From a candidate division WOR-1 bacterium RIFCSPHIGHO2_01_FULL_53_15 (GTDB lineage: Bacteria > Margulisbacteria > WOR-1 > O2-12-FULL-45-9 > XYB2-FULL-48-7): 61,664 nt of DNA. The stretch spans positions 1 to 61,664 of the forward strand of contig METM01000026.1 of NCBI GenBank assembly GCA_001772335.1, read 5' to 3'. The number at the start of each line of letters is the position of its first letter. Positions within the stretch are counted from its first letter, which is position 1. A program made the position numbers and the translations under genes. Positions 14,132 to 21,777 of the stretch are shown piece by piece. A model generated the notes under the pieces. It did no database searches. It was not told where the DNA came from and worked only from the letters and a program-made list of their open reading frames with translations.

Positions 14132-16273
14132 GTGATGGATAAAAAAGTTTATCGCGAACTTGGGTTAACGGACCCCGAATACCAGCGCATTCTCAATATC
14201 CTCAAACGCGAACCGACCCCGACAGAACTTGCCATGTTTTCCGTTGAATGGTCCGAGCACTGCGGCTATCCGCGTTCCCGAAAATGGCTCAAATTATTTC
14301 CCCAAACCGGCAAGTATGAGGCGCTGGTCGGCGAAGACGCCGGCGGCTTTGTTTATGACGGCATGGCGATCATCTTTAAAATGGAATCGCACAACCACCC
14401 CTCTCAGGTCGAGCCCAAGCAGGGGGCGGCGACGGGGGTCGGCGGCATTATCCGTGATATTTTCACTTCCGGCGCCAGGCCGATCGCCCTGTTTGACTCA
14501 CTGCGCTTCGGCCAGCTCAACAATTCTTTCAATAAATATATTTTCTCCGGCGTGATCGACGGCATCCAATCCTACGGCAACTGCGTCGGTGTGCCGACCG
14601 TGGGCGGCGAGATATATTTTGACGACGCCTACGCCGGCAACTGCCTTGTCAATGTCATGTGCATCGGCATCGCGCCCAAAGAAAAGATCGCCCGGGCCCG
14701 CGCCGCAGGGCTCGGCAACCCGATCATCTACGCGGGAGCTAAGACCGGTCGCGACGGCATCGGCGGCTGTTCGGTCCTGGCCTCTTCCGAGTTCGAAGCC
14801 GAAGAATGCGAGAAGCGCCCCACCGTGCAGGTCGGCGACCCCTTCACCGAGAAATGCCTGATCGAAGCGACGCTCGAAGCCCTTGAGACCGGCGTTGTCG
14901 TCGGCCTCAAAGATATGGGGGCGGCTGGTTTGACCTGTTCGTCATCGGAGATGGCGGCGGCCGGCGGGGTGGGGATCGACCTTGATCTCGACAAAGTTCC
15001 CCTGCGCGAAGAAGGGATGGAGCCGTGGGAGATCATGATGAGCGAGTCGCAGGAGAGAATGCTCCTCTGCGTCGAGGCCGGCAAAGAAGATAAAGTCCTG
15101 CGCATTTTTCATAAGTGGGGGCTGGATGCGGCGGTGGTGGGGCGCGTCATTAAAGAAGAGAAGATGATCATCAAGAGCAAGGGGAAGATCATTGCCGAGG
15201 CGCCCACTGAGGGCCTGGCCAAGGCGCCGATCTATGACATGGCCTTTCGGAAATCCAAACTTCAAACTTCAAAATCCAAAGCAATCAGAGGCAAAAATCC
15301 CAACGACCAACTTCTCAACCTGCTAAGTGACCCGAATATCGCGAGTAAGAGATCGGTTTATGAGCAGTACGACCACATGGTCCAGACGAACACGATTGTT
15401 TATCCGGGCGGGGACGCGGCGGTTCTGCGCGTCAAGGGCAAACCCTGGGGGATTGCCGCGACGACTGACTGTAACGGCCGCTACTGCCAGCTCGATCCGT
15501 ATAGCGGCGCCCAGATCGCGGTAGCCGAGGCGGCGCGCAATCTCGTCGTGACCGGGGCGGAGCCGGCGGCGGTAACCGATTGCCTCAACTTTGGCAACCC
15601 GGAGAAGCCGGAGCGCTTCTATCAGTTCAAGTTGTGCGTCGAGGGGATAGTTGATGCCTGCAAATTCTTTGAACTGCCGGTCATCTCCGGCAATGTTTCT
15701 TTTTATAACGAAAGCCCCAGAGGCCCGATCCTGCCGACGCCGACGATCGGCATGGTCGGCATTATTAAGGACATTGACAAACGCTGTTCCGCCCCTTACA
15801 AAGACAAGGGCGATCTGGTCGTCCTCCTCGGTCATAACAGGGAAGAGAATGGAGCGCCGGAGCTTGATCTTGATGTTGAGAACCGCGTCCAGAAGACGTG
15901 TCTTGAGGCGATCCAGAGCGGGATCGTCAAGTCCGCGCATGATCTCTCCGAAGGCGGGCTGGCGGTCGCGCTGGCCGAATGCTCGATCATTTCAGACAGG
16001 GGGTCTGTTATCAACCTTTCTGATAAATTAAAAGAGAGTGACCTGCTCTTTGGCGAGGCGCAGTCGCGCATCCTGCTGACGATAGCTCCGGAGAATATCT
16101 TCTCCCTCTCTGATTTTGCCATGCTCTACCAGGTCCCCTGCGCGATCATCGGCAAAGTGGGCGGTAAATCTCTTTCCATCATGCGCGGCAAGAAAAAATT
16201 GATCAATTTGCCTGTCGCCCGGCTCAAAGATATTTATTTTAACGCCCTGCCGAATTTATTAAAGAGGAAATAG
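14132..16273 (+). CDS. purL: Phosphoribosylformylglycinamidine synthase, PurL subunit
   Basis: 713 aa, the length of the small PurL type that works with PurQ and PurS. SVEWSEHCGYPRSRKWL, FKMESHNHPSQVEP, GAATGVGGIIRDIF and SAHDLSEGGLAVALAE are diagnostic of both halves. It makes FGAM from FGAR and glutamine-derived ammonia in purine synthesis. The -10 TAAAAT (14120-14125) lies 6 nt before GTG 14132, with ATG at 14135; either may initiate on a leaderless mRNA. The segment at about residues 373-392 (RKSKLQTSKSKAIRGKNPND) is a low-complexity insertion made of a repeated DNA word. Confidence 0.96.
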   Translation: MMDKKVYRELGLTDPEYQRILNILKREPTPTELAMFSVEWSEHCGYPRSRKWLKLFPQTGKYEALVGEDAGGFVYDGMAIIFKMESHNHPSQVEPKQGAATGVGGIIRDIFTSGARPIALFDSLRFGQLNNSFNKYIFSGVIDGIQSYGNCVGVPTVGGEIYFDDAYAGNCLVNVMCIGIAPKEKIARARAAGLGNPIIYAGAKTGRDGIGGCSVLASSEFEAEECEKRPTVQVGDPFTEKCLIEATLEALETGVVVGLKDMGAAGLTCSSSEMAAAGGVGIDLDLDKVPLREEGMEPWEIMMSESQERMLLCVEAGKEDKVLRIFHKWGLDAAVVGRVIKEEKMIIKSKGKIIAEAPTEGLAKAPIYDMAFRKSKLQTSKSKAIRGKNPNDQLLNLLSDPNIASKRSVYEQYDHMVQTNTIVYPGGDAAVLRVKGKPWGIAATTDCNGRYCQLDPYSGAQIAVAEAARNLVVTGAEPAAVTDCLNFGNPEKPERFYQFKLCVEGIVDACKFFELPVISGNVSFYNESPRGPILPTPTIGMVGIIKDIDKRCSAPYKDKGDLVVLLGHNREENGAPELDLDVENRVQKTCLEAIQSGIVKSAHDLSEGGLAVALAECSIISDRGSVINLSDKLKESDLLFGEAQSRILLTIAPENIFSLSDFAMLYQVPCAIIGKVGGKSLSIMRGKKKLINLPVARLKDIYFNALPNLLKRK

Positions 16274-16879
16274 ATGGAAGCCTCGACCGCGGCCGTTGTC
16301 ATTCTTTTTGTCATGGCGATCTTTTCCGGCTTTGGGGGCAACAAGGGTTACAAAGAGCCGTCCGCCCCGGCTCCGGTTTTTCCGGTCGCTCAGGCAGGGC
16401 CTGTCTTCCCGATCGAGGAACCGTCTCCCGCGTTCGCCGGCGCCGGCCTTGATCCCCGGCCGGCTATCCAAAAATTCGTGGCGAGACACCGCCAACCAGA
16501 TGAGGCGGCCCAAATTACAGACAGCATCATGCGGCACTCGCAGATATTCGATCTCAATCCCAAATTGGTGGCCGCGCTGATCAGGCGGGAATCGAAGTTC
16601 AATCCCAGGGCGCTCTCTTCATCCGGAGCGATGGGGCTGGGCCAGCTGCTGCCTTCCACCGCCCGGGGGCTGAATGTCACCGATGGCTTTGACATCGACC
16701 AGAACGCCCAGGGGACCGTACGCTACATCAAATCGTTGATCGAGCGCTTCAACGGCCGGGTCTCCAGCGCCATCGCCGCGTATCTTGAAGGGCCAAACGC
16801 GGTCGCCAGGAACGGCGGCTATTCCGATCGTACCCGCTCATATGTCCAGGATATCCTCGCCCTCTACCAGAAGATATAG
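16274..16879 (+). CDS. Lytic transglycosylase, SLT domain
   Basis: 201 aa. One N-terminal membrane segment (about 5-20), a Pro/Ala-rich linker, then an SLT domain from about 75: LIRRESKFNPRALSSSGAMGLGQLLPSTA contains the catalytic Glu (RRES) and the MGLGQ loop. The usual YNAGPG motif is YLEGPN here. It would cleave peptidoglycan glycan strands, forming anhydro-muramic ends. It starts right after purL (0 bp gap). Confidence 0.9.
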   Translation: MEASTAAVVILFVMAIFSGFGGNKGYKEPSAPAPVFPVAQAGPVFPIEEPSPAFAGAGLDPRPAIQKFVARHRQPDEAAQITDSIMRHSQIFDLNPKLVAALIRRESKFNPRALSSSGAMGLGQLLPSTARGLNVTDGFDIDQNAQGTVRYIKSLIERFNGRVSSAIAAYLEGPNAVARNGGYSDRTRSYVQDILALYQKI

Positions 16880-16946
16880 ATCACTGGCGAAATTTCGTCG
16901 TTTTACACCCTTTTGCTCGTGGTAATAAGATTGCTCTGGCTTTTGT

Positions 16947-17570
16947 ATGGAATTTAATCTACCAAAAGAGCAGCAACTCCTGATCCTCGGATTGATCGCC
17001 TCGCTTGTGGTCGGCCTCGGGGTCACGGCTTTTCAAAAGATATTCACGGCTTCTTCAGAAAAAGTTTCGATTGAAACCCCAAAACATGATCATCTGATGA
17101 CGCGGGACGCGCCGAAGCCGATCATTATGGTCCATGTTTGCGGGGCGGTGAAAAGAGAAGGTGTTTATAAGCTGAACCCGGGGGACCGGTTGATGGATGC
17201 GGTTAAACTGGCAGGCGGGGCTCGACCATTGGCTGACCTCGCCGCGGTCAATCTGGCTGAACCGGTGAAAGACGGTCAGAAGATCGTTGTGCCAGTGAAA
17301 AGGATATTGGGGGATCAGGGAATTGGGGAAGGGGGATCGGGAAATCAGGGTATCAGTGGATCAAGGAATGATGCCACGGAGAAAGTGAACCTTAATACGG
17401 CCGACGAGAAACAACTTGATTCCCTGCCCGGGGTCGGCCCGGCGACCGCCAAAGCGATCATCGAATACCGCAAAACCAAAGGGCCTTTCGCCAGAATTGA
17501 GCAGATGATGGAGATACCGAGGTTCGGGAAGAGCAAGTTTGAACGCGTCAAGGGCATGATCAATATTTAA
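16947..17570 (+). CDS. comEA: ComEA-like competence DNA-binding protein
   Basis: 207 aa. One N-terminal membrane anchor (about 10-27), an SLBB domain (MVHVCGAVKREGVYKLNPGDR, about 50-110) and a C-terminal helix-hairpin-helix (LNTADEKQLDSLPGVGPATAKAIIEYR). It binds incoming DNA at the cell surface for transformation. The linker at about 121-142 (GDQGIGEGGSGNQGISGSRN) is encoded by tandem GATCAGGG-type words and looks like an in-frame insertion. comEC follows after 3 bp. Confidence 0.93.
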   Translation: MEFNLPKEQQLLILGLIASLVVGLGVTAFQKIFTASSEKVSIETPKHDHLMTRDAPKPIIMVHVCGAVKREGVYKLNPGDRLMDAVKLAGGARPLADLAAVNLAEPVKDGQKIVVPVKRILGDQGIGEGGSGNQGISGSRNDATEKVNLNTADEKQLDSLPGVGPATAKAIIEYRKTKGPFARIEQMMEIPRFGKSKFERVKGMINI

Positions 17571-17573
17571 CTT

Positions 17574-19910
17574 ATGGATAGGCCAATAGTACTTCTCACA
17601 GCAGCTTTTACGATCGGGATAATAACAGCAAAGGCATTTTTATCGCTGCCGCTTTGGTTAATTTGCATATTTCTCGTTGGCTTCTTTTTGCTGGCTGCTC
17701 ATGCTTTTATCAAAAACATCAATTCGTCGAGCATTCTTCTGATCCTGTGCTTTCTTGCGGGGATATTTTCTTTCCAGATACATGAATTGGGCCAAAAAGA
17801 TAAACTGGCCGCTCTCTCGGAAAAGGGCTATGTTATCTTTGTCGGTTCGGTCGATGACCAGCCGCGGATAAAGCACGGGAGTGTGATCTATCCGCTCAAG
17901 CTCGAAAATGGGGCCGGTCGGCTGTTTCTGTCGATAAAGGGCAGCGATGAAGCTTATGATTACGGCGACCGGCTCAAGGTTCGCGGTACGATCTCCCAAT
18001 TCCAGAGCTTTGCCAACCCGCTGATGCCGCAGAGAGAAAAGATGTACGCCATCCGCGCCGCTTATTATGAAAAGATCGGCGGCGGGGGCAATCCGCTGAA
18101 AAAGGCGGCGATCTGGTTCAGCCGCAGGTTCAATTCTGTCCTTGAGCAGATCCTGCCGCAAAAAGAGGCGTCGCTTTTGGGCAGCATTCTGCTTGGGACC
18201 TCGGTTTCTCCTCTGCCTGATGACCTGAAGGATACTTATCGAAAAGCCGGCTTAATTCATCTTTTGGTCGTCTCCGGCACGCAGGTCTCGATCCTGATCG
18301 GTATTTGCCTCGGCTTGACAAAGGCGGCCGGCCTGCCGAATTGGCTTGGTGTGCTGGCGACCTCGTTTTTCAATCTGATGCTCGTTATCGTCACCGGCGG
18401 CGGGGCGTCGATCCTGCGGGCGGGCTTCATGGGCGAGGTCATGCTGATCGGCCTATTGTTCGACCGGCAGAAGGAGTTTTACACAACACTCTCTCTTTCC
18501 GCCCTGGTCTTATTAATAATCGATCCGTCAACGCTCTTTGACCTCGGCTTTCAACTCTCATTCGCGGCGACCTGGGCGCTGGTCTATATCGCGCCGGTCT
18601 TTGAGAAGAAAATGCCTCGGCTTTTGGCCGTGACTCTCGCACCAATGCTGGCGACGGCGCCGATCATCGCTTATAACTTCAGCCAGGTTGCCTTCGGCGG
18701 AATCATCTCAAATCTCCTCGTCTTACCCTGGGTCGAGTTCCTTGTCATTCTCGGTTTTTCCACGACACTGCTCGGGTTCATATTTCTGCCGCTTGCTCAA
18801 ATACTCGGCAACACGATCTGGCTGCTGCTTGTTCTGCTCGACCGGATCGCGAATTTCGTGACCGCTCTGCCGGGCGCCCAATTTTATGTTTACGCTCCAA
18901 CCATCTATATGATCGCCGGCTATTATCTCGCTCTTATCGCCGCAACTGAGGTCTTACGGCGCGAGGGGAAGCTTTTCACCGCAAAGAAACTGGCTTTTGC
19001 CCTCATTCTTTTCATTGCTGTCTCTGTTTGGGATCGCGCTTTTTCCGCTCCGGCATTGGGCGGCCGCGAGCTGGTCGTGACTTTTCTCGATGTCGGGCAG
19101 GGGGATTGTGCGTTGATAGAAACACCTGACAGCAGGAAAATCTTGATAGATGGCGGTGGCATGGATATCAGGGAAACAGGATATCAGGATGTGGGGATCA
19201 GGGGATCGGGAGATCAGGAGAGAAAAGACAAAATAGGAGAACAAGTAGTCGTTCCTTTTCTGCATCGGAAAGGCATCAATAAATTGGACATGGTCATCCT
19301 GACGCATCCCCACGCCGATCATCTTGGCGGGCTGATACCGGTGCTGGGAAATATTCCAGTCGACGAAGTACTCGACAGCGGACAAATTTACGATTCGCGG
19401 GCTTACAAAAGATTCCTGGATCTGGTCGAGGCGAACAAAATTAAATATTCAATCGCTCAGGCAGGGCAGACGATTGATTTCGGCGGGGAAGTTTCAGGTT
19501 ATATCTATAACCCGATCAGGCCTTTCTTAGAAAGGACAAATTCCGACCCGAACAATAATTCGATCGTCATGCGGCTGGTTTATGGGGATATTTCATTTTT
19601 GTTTACGGGAGATATGGAGAGTGAAGGCGAGGAGAGGGTACTACGTTCAACGGCCTACGATCCACGTTCTACTATCTTAAAGGTCGGCCATCACGGCAGC
19701 CGCACTTCGACTTCGGATGAATTCTTGAAAGCCGTGAGCCCGCAATTTGCGGTCATCTCCGTTGGCAGGCATAACAAATATCGTCATCCGGCGCGATCGA
19801 CGCTGGAAAAATTAGAAGCTATCGGCGCGGATGTTTACAGAACCGATGAGGACGGCGCCATAGAGATAAGGACCGATGGCAGAACGATCGTCACCGCGCG
19901 GCAGAAATAA
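17574..19910 (+). CDS. comEC: ComEC/Rec2-family DNA uptake channel
   Basis: 778 aa. It has an N-terminal membrane/OB part (DUF4131), the competence membrane domain (LIHLLVVSGTQVSILIGICLG around 225-245, many helices to about 490) and a C-terminal metallo-beta-lactamase-like domain (LDVGQGDCALIETP, HPHADHLGGL at about 578). It carries single-stranded DNA through the inner membrane. Two stretches look like word insertions: about 530-555 (GYQDVGIRGSGDQERKDK) and about 690-702 (RSTAYDPRSTILK). The 3' end overlaps the convergent SLH gene by 20 bp. Confidence 0.95.
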   Translation: MDRPIVLLTAAFTIGIITAKAFLSLPLWLICIFLVGFFLLAAHAFIKNINSSSILLILCFLAGIFSFQIHELGQKDKLAALSEKGYVIFVGSVDDQPRIKHGSVIYPLKLENGAGRLFLSIKGSDEAYDYGDRLKVRGTISQFQSFANPLMPQREKMYAIRAAYYEKIGGGGNPLKKAAIWFSRRFNSVLEQILPQKEASLLGSILLGTSVSPLPDDLKDTYRKAGLIHLLVVSGTQVSILIGICLGLTKAAGLPNWLGVLATSFFNLMLVIVTGGGASILRAGFMGEVMLIGLLFDRQKEFYTTLSLSALVLLIIDPSTLFDLGFQLSFAATWALVYIAPVFEKKMPRLLAVTLAPMLATAPIIAYNFSQVAFGGIISNLLVLPWVEFLVILGFSTTLLGFIFLPLAQILGNTIWLLLVLLDRIANFVTALPGAQFYVYAPTIYMIAGYYLALIAATEVLRREGKLFTAKKLAFALILFIAVSVWDRAFSAPALGGRELVVTFLDVGQGDCALIETPDSRKILIDGGGMDIRETGYQDVGIRGSGDQERKDKIGEQVVVPFLHRKGINKLDMVILTHPHADHLGGLIPVLGNIPVDEVLDSGQIYDSRAYKRFLDLVEANKIKYSIAQAGQTIDFGGEVSGYIYNPIRPFLERTNSDPNNNSIVMRLVYGDISFLFTGDMESEGEERVLRSTAYDPRSTILKVGHHGSRTSTSDEFLKAVSPQFAVISVGRHNKYRHPARSTLEKLEAIGADVYRTDEDGAIEIRTDGRTIVTARQK

Positions 19911-21777
19911 CCCCGGTGTTCCAGAATTCATCGACTTTTTTCTGGATGTCCGGCACGCGGTAGAGCACCTCGCAGGCCTCGGCGCGGCTGAACGGCTCCG
20001 ACGGTTTGAATTCCTTGCCTGCGAGATAATTCAGCAGCCCGGCTTTCTTGGCCGGCTCGATATATTTATTCGCCCAGAAATCGGTTTTGAGGTCGGGGAA
20101 AGGCGAACCCGCGCTCAGGTCTTCCAGTCCGGCGTATCGCGCAAGGATGGCAACGCCCTCGGCCCGATTGAGGACTTTGTTCGGCTTGAAATCGCCGTCC
20201 GCGTAGCCGGTCACATATTTAATTGAACTGCCGTAAGCGATATATTTGGCCGCCCAGTTTTTTTGTTTGACATCTTTGAAGGCCTCGGACGCGCTGTAAG
20301 CGTCAAGAATTTCCGACTGGAGCCCGAGGCTCTTGACAAGCAGGGTGACCAGTTCAGCCCTGGTTATCCCTTTTTCCGGTTTGAATGTGTTGTTGGGATA
20401 GCCGCTGACCAGCCCCAGAACAACCGTGAGCGAGATCGGCTCGCTCGCCCAGTGAGAGAGCGGTGTATCGGCAAAGGGGGTGATGCGCAGCACCCTTGTC
20501 TCGACCGTCCCCGCGACCGAAGGAATTTTCTCTTCCGGCTTGGTGAAGCCGACGACCTGAAAAACGTTTCTCCCTTCCTTGAGAGCTTCGATCGCTTCAA
20601 ACGTGCCGGGTTTTTCGATCGCCTGGCCGTTGAGATAGGTCTTTTCGAGCGGCTCGGTCTCCGTGATGTCAAAGGCGTCGGAAGTCGAGGAGATCGATGT
20701 GACCGTCCAGGTCCTCTTTTGCGACAGATCTCTGGTCGCGGCGGTCTCAATGACGACTTCGACCGTGTCGCTGTCGGTGATGAGGCGGTCGCGCGGCGAG
20801 AGAAACTTTATCGCGACGGCTTTTGACTTCAGTTTCTTCGCGATCGTCAATTTTCTCTCGCCGACATAGGAGAGGGTAAAGTAGTGCGGATTGTCGCCGG
20901 GCAGGCCGGCGCGCTGGACGAAAGCGTAATCGTAGCGGAAGCCGCCGTTCTCCATGCCGACGCCGAAGGTCAGCCCGGCGCCGGCCGCTTCCTGGTTGAG
21001 CCCGGCCCGCAGGGAAATATCTTTCAGCGGGAAATATTCAACGCCCAGGTGGAAAAGCGATGAAGAGCCGAGATCAAGATCAAGGCCGGCGTTGATCTGG
21101 TCCGACACTGCGGCCCGCACTCCAAGCTTATAACCGGCGCCAAGCTTGTCTTCAACCGTTCCCCATTTGATGGAGCCGCCGATAAGATTCTGAAGCACGA
21201 CTCCGGTCTCAAGCCACTTGAGAGGTTTATAGTTAATGCCAAGATCGAGTCCCAGGCCGGTGCCACGGTCGCCGCCGCTGCCGGAGACCGCCTGATTGAA
21301 GAATTTCAAATTGCCGCCAACAGATAACTTGACCGGCACATTGATCTTTCTTGAATAAGAGAGGGCGAAGATGCTGTTGCTGAAACTGCCCGCTTCCAAA
21401 CTCGGATTTTGAGTGATGCGGCCGGTCGTCGGGTCAAGCGTTGTGGGGATCGAGCCGCCAACTCCCAGCCCGGCATAGCCGAGGCCAAAGGTGCCGTAGG
21501 CGGTCGGCACCGCCCAGCCGGCGAAAAGATATTGGGTTTCATCAAGTAAAAGTTTTCTCGATGCGGTCGTGATTTGCGGGAATTCAAAGTCAGTTAACTG
21601 CGCCGGATTGGCAAAGACGCCGCTGCCGTCGTCGGAGAAGTTGACCGAGACACCGCCCATGCCGAGTTGACGCGCTGTGTAGAGACTTCTGCTCGGATCG
21701 GAGGCCACTCCGTTGACTGCAAAAGCCGCGAAAGCAGTCAGCAGTAAGCAATAAGTTGTAAGCAGAGTTTTCTTCAT
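19891..21777 (-). CDS. Outer-membrane barrel protein with three C-terminal SLH domains
   Basis: 628 aa. A signal peptide (MKKTLLTTYCLLLTAFAAFA) is followed by a PorV-like beta-barrel region (QLGMGGVSVNFSDDGSGVFANPAQL...) to about 300, a middle region, and SLH repeats from about 438 (HWASEPISLTVVLGLVSGYP, NWAAKYIAYGSSIKYVTGYA, FWANKYIEPAKKAGLL). SLH domains bind secondary polymers on peptidoglycan, so the protein could tie the outer membrane to the wall. It is last in the 26455-19891 minus-strand operon; its start overlaps the previous stop by 4 nt. Confidence 0.85.
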   Translation of the reverse strand: MKKTLLTTYCLLLTAFAAFAVNGVASDPSRSLYTARQLGMGGVSVNFSDDGSGVFANPAQLTDFEFPQITTASRKLLLDETQYLFAGWAVPTAYGTFGLGYAGLGVGGSIPTTLDPTTGRITQNPSLEAGSFSNSIFALSYSRKINVPVKLSVGGNLKFFNQAVSGSGGDRGTGLGLDLGINYKPLKWLETGVVLQNLIGGSIKWGTVEDKLGAGYKLGVRAAVSDQINAGLDLDLGSSSLFHLGVEYFPLKDISLRAGLNQEAAGAGLTFGVGMENGGFRYDYAFVQRAGLPGDNPHYFTLSYVGERKLTIAKKLKSKAVAIKFLSPRDRLITDSDTVEVVIETAATRDLSQKRTWTVTSISSTSDAFDITETEPLEKTYLNGQAIEKPGTFEAIEALKEGRNVFQVVGFTKPEEKIPSVAGTVETRVLRITPFADTPLSHWASEPISLTVVLGLVSGYPNNTFKPEKGITRAELVTLLVKSLGLQSEILDAYSASEAFKDVKQKNWAAKYIAYGSSIKYVTGYADGDFKPNKVLNRAEGVAILARYAGLEDLSAGSPFPDLKTDFWANKYIEPAKKAGLLNYLAGKEFKPSEPFSRAEACEVLYRVPDIQKKVDEFWNTGVISAAR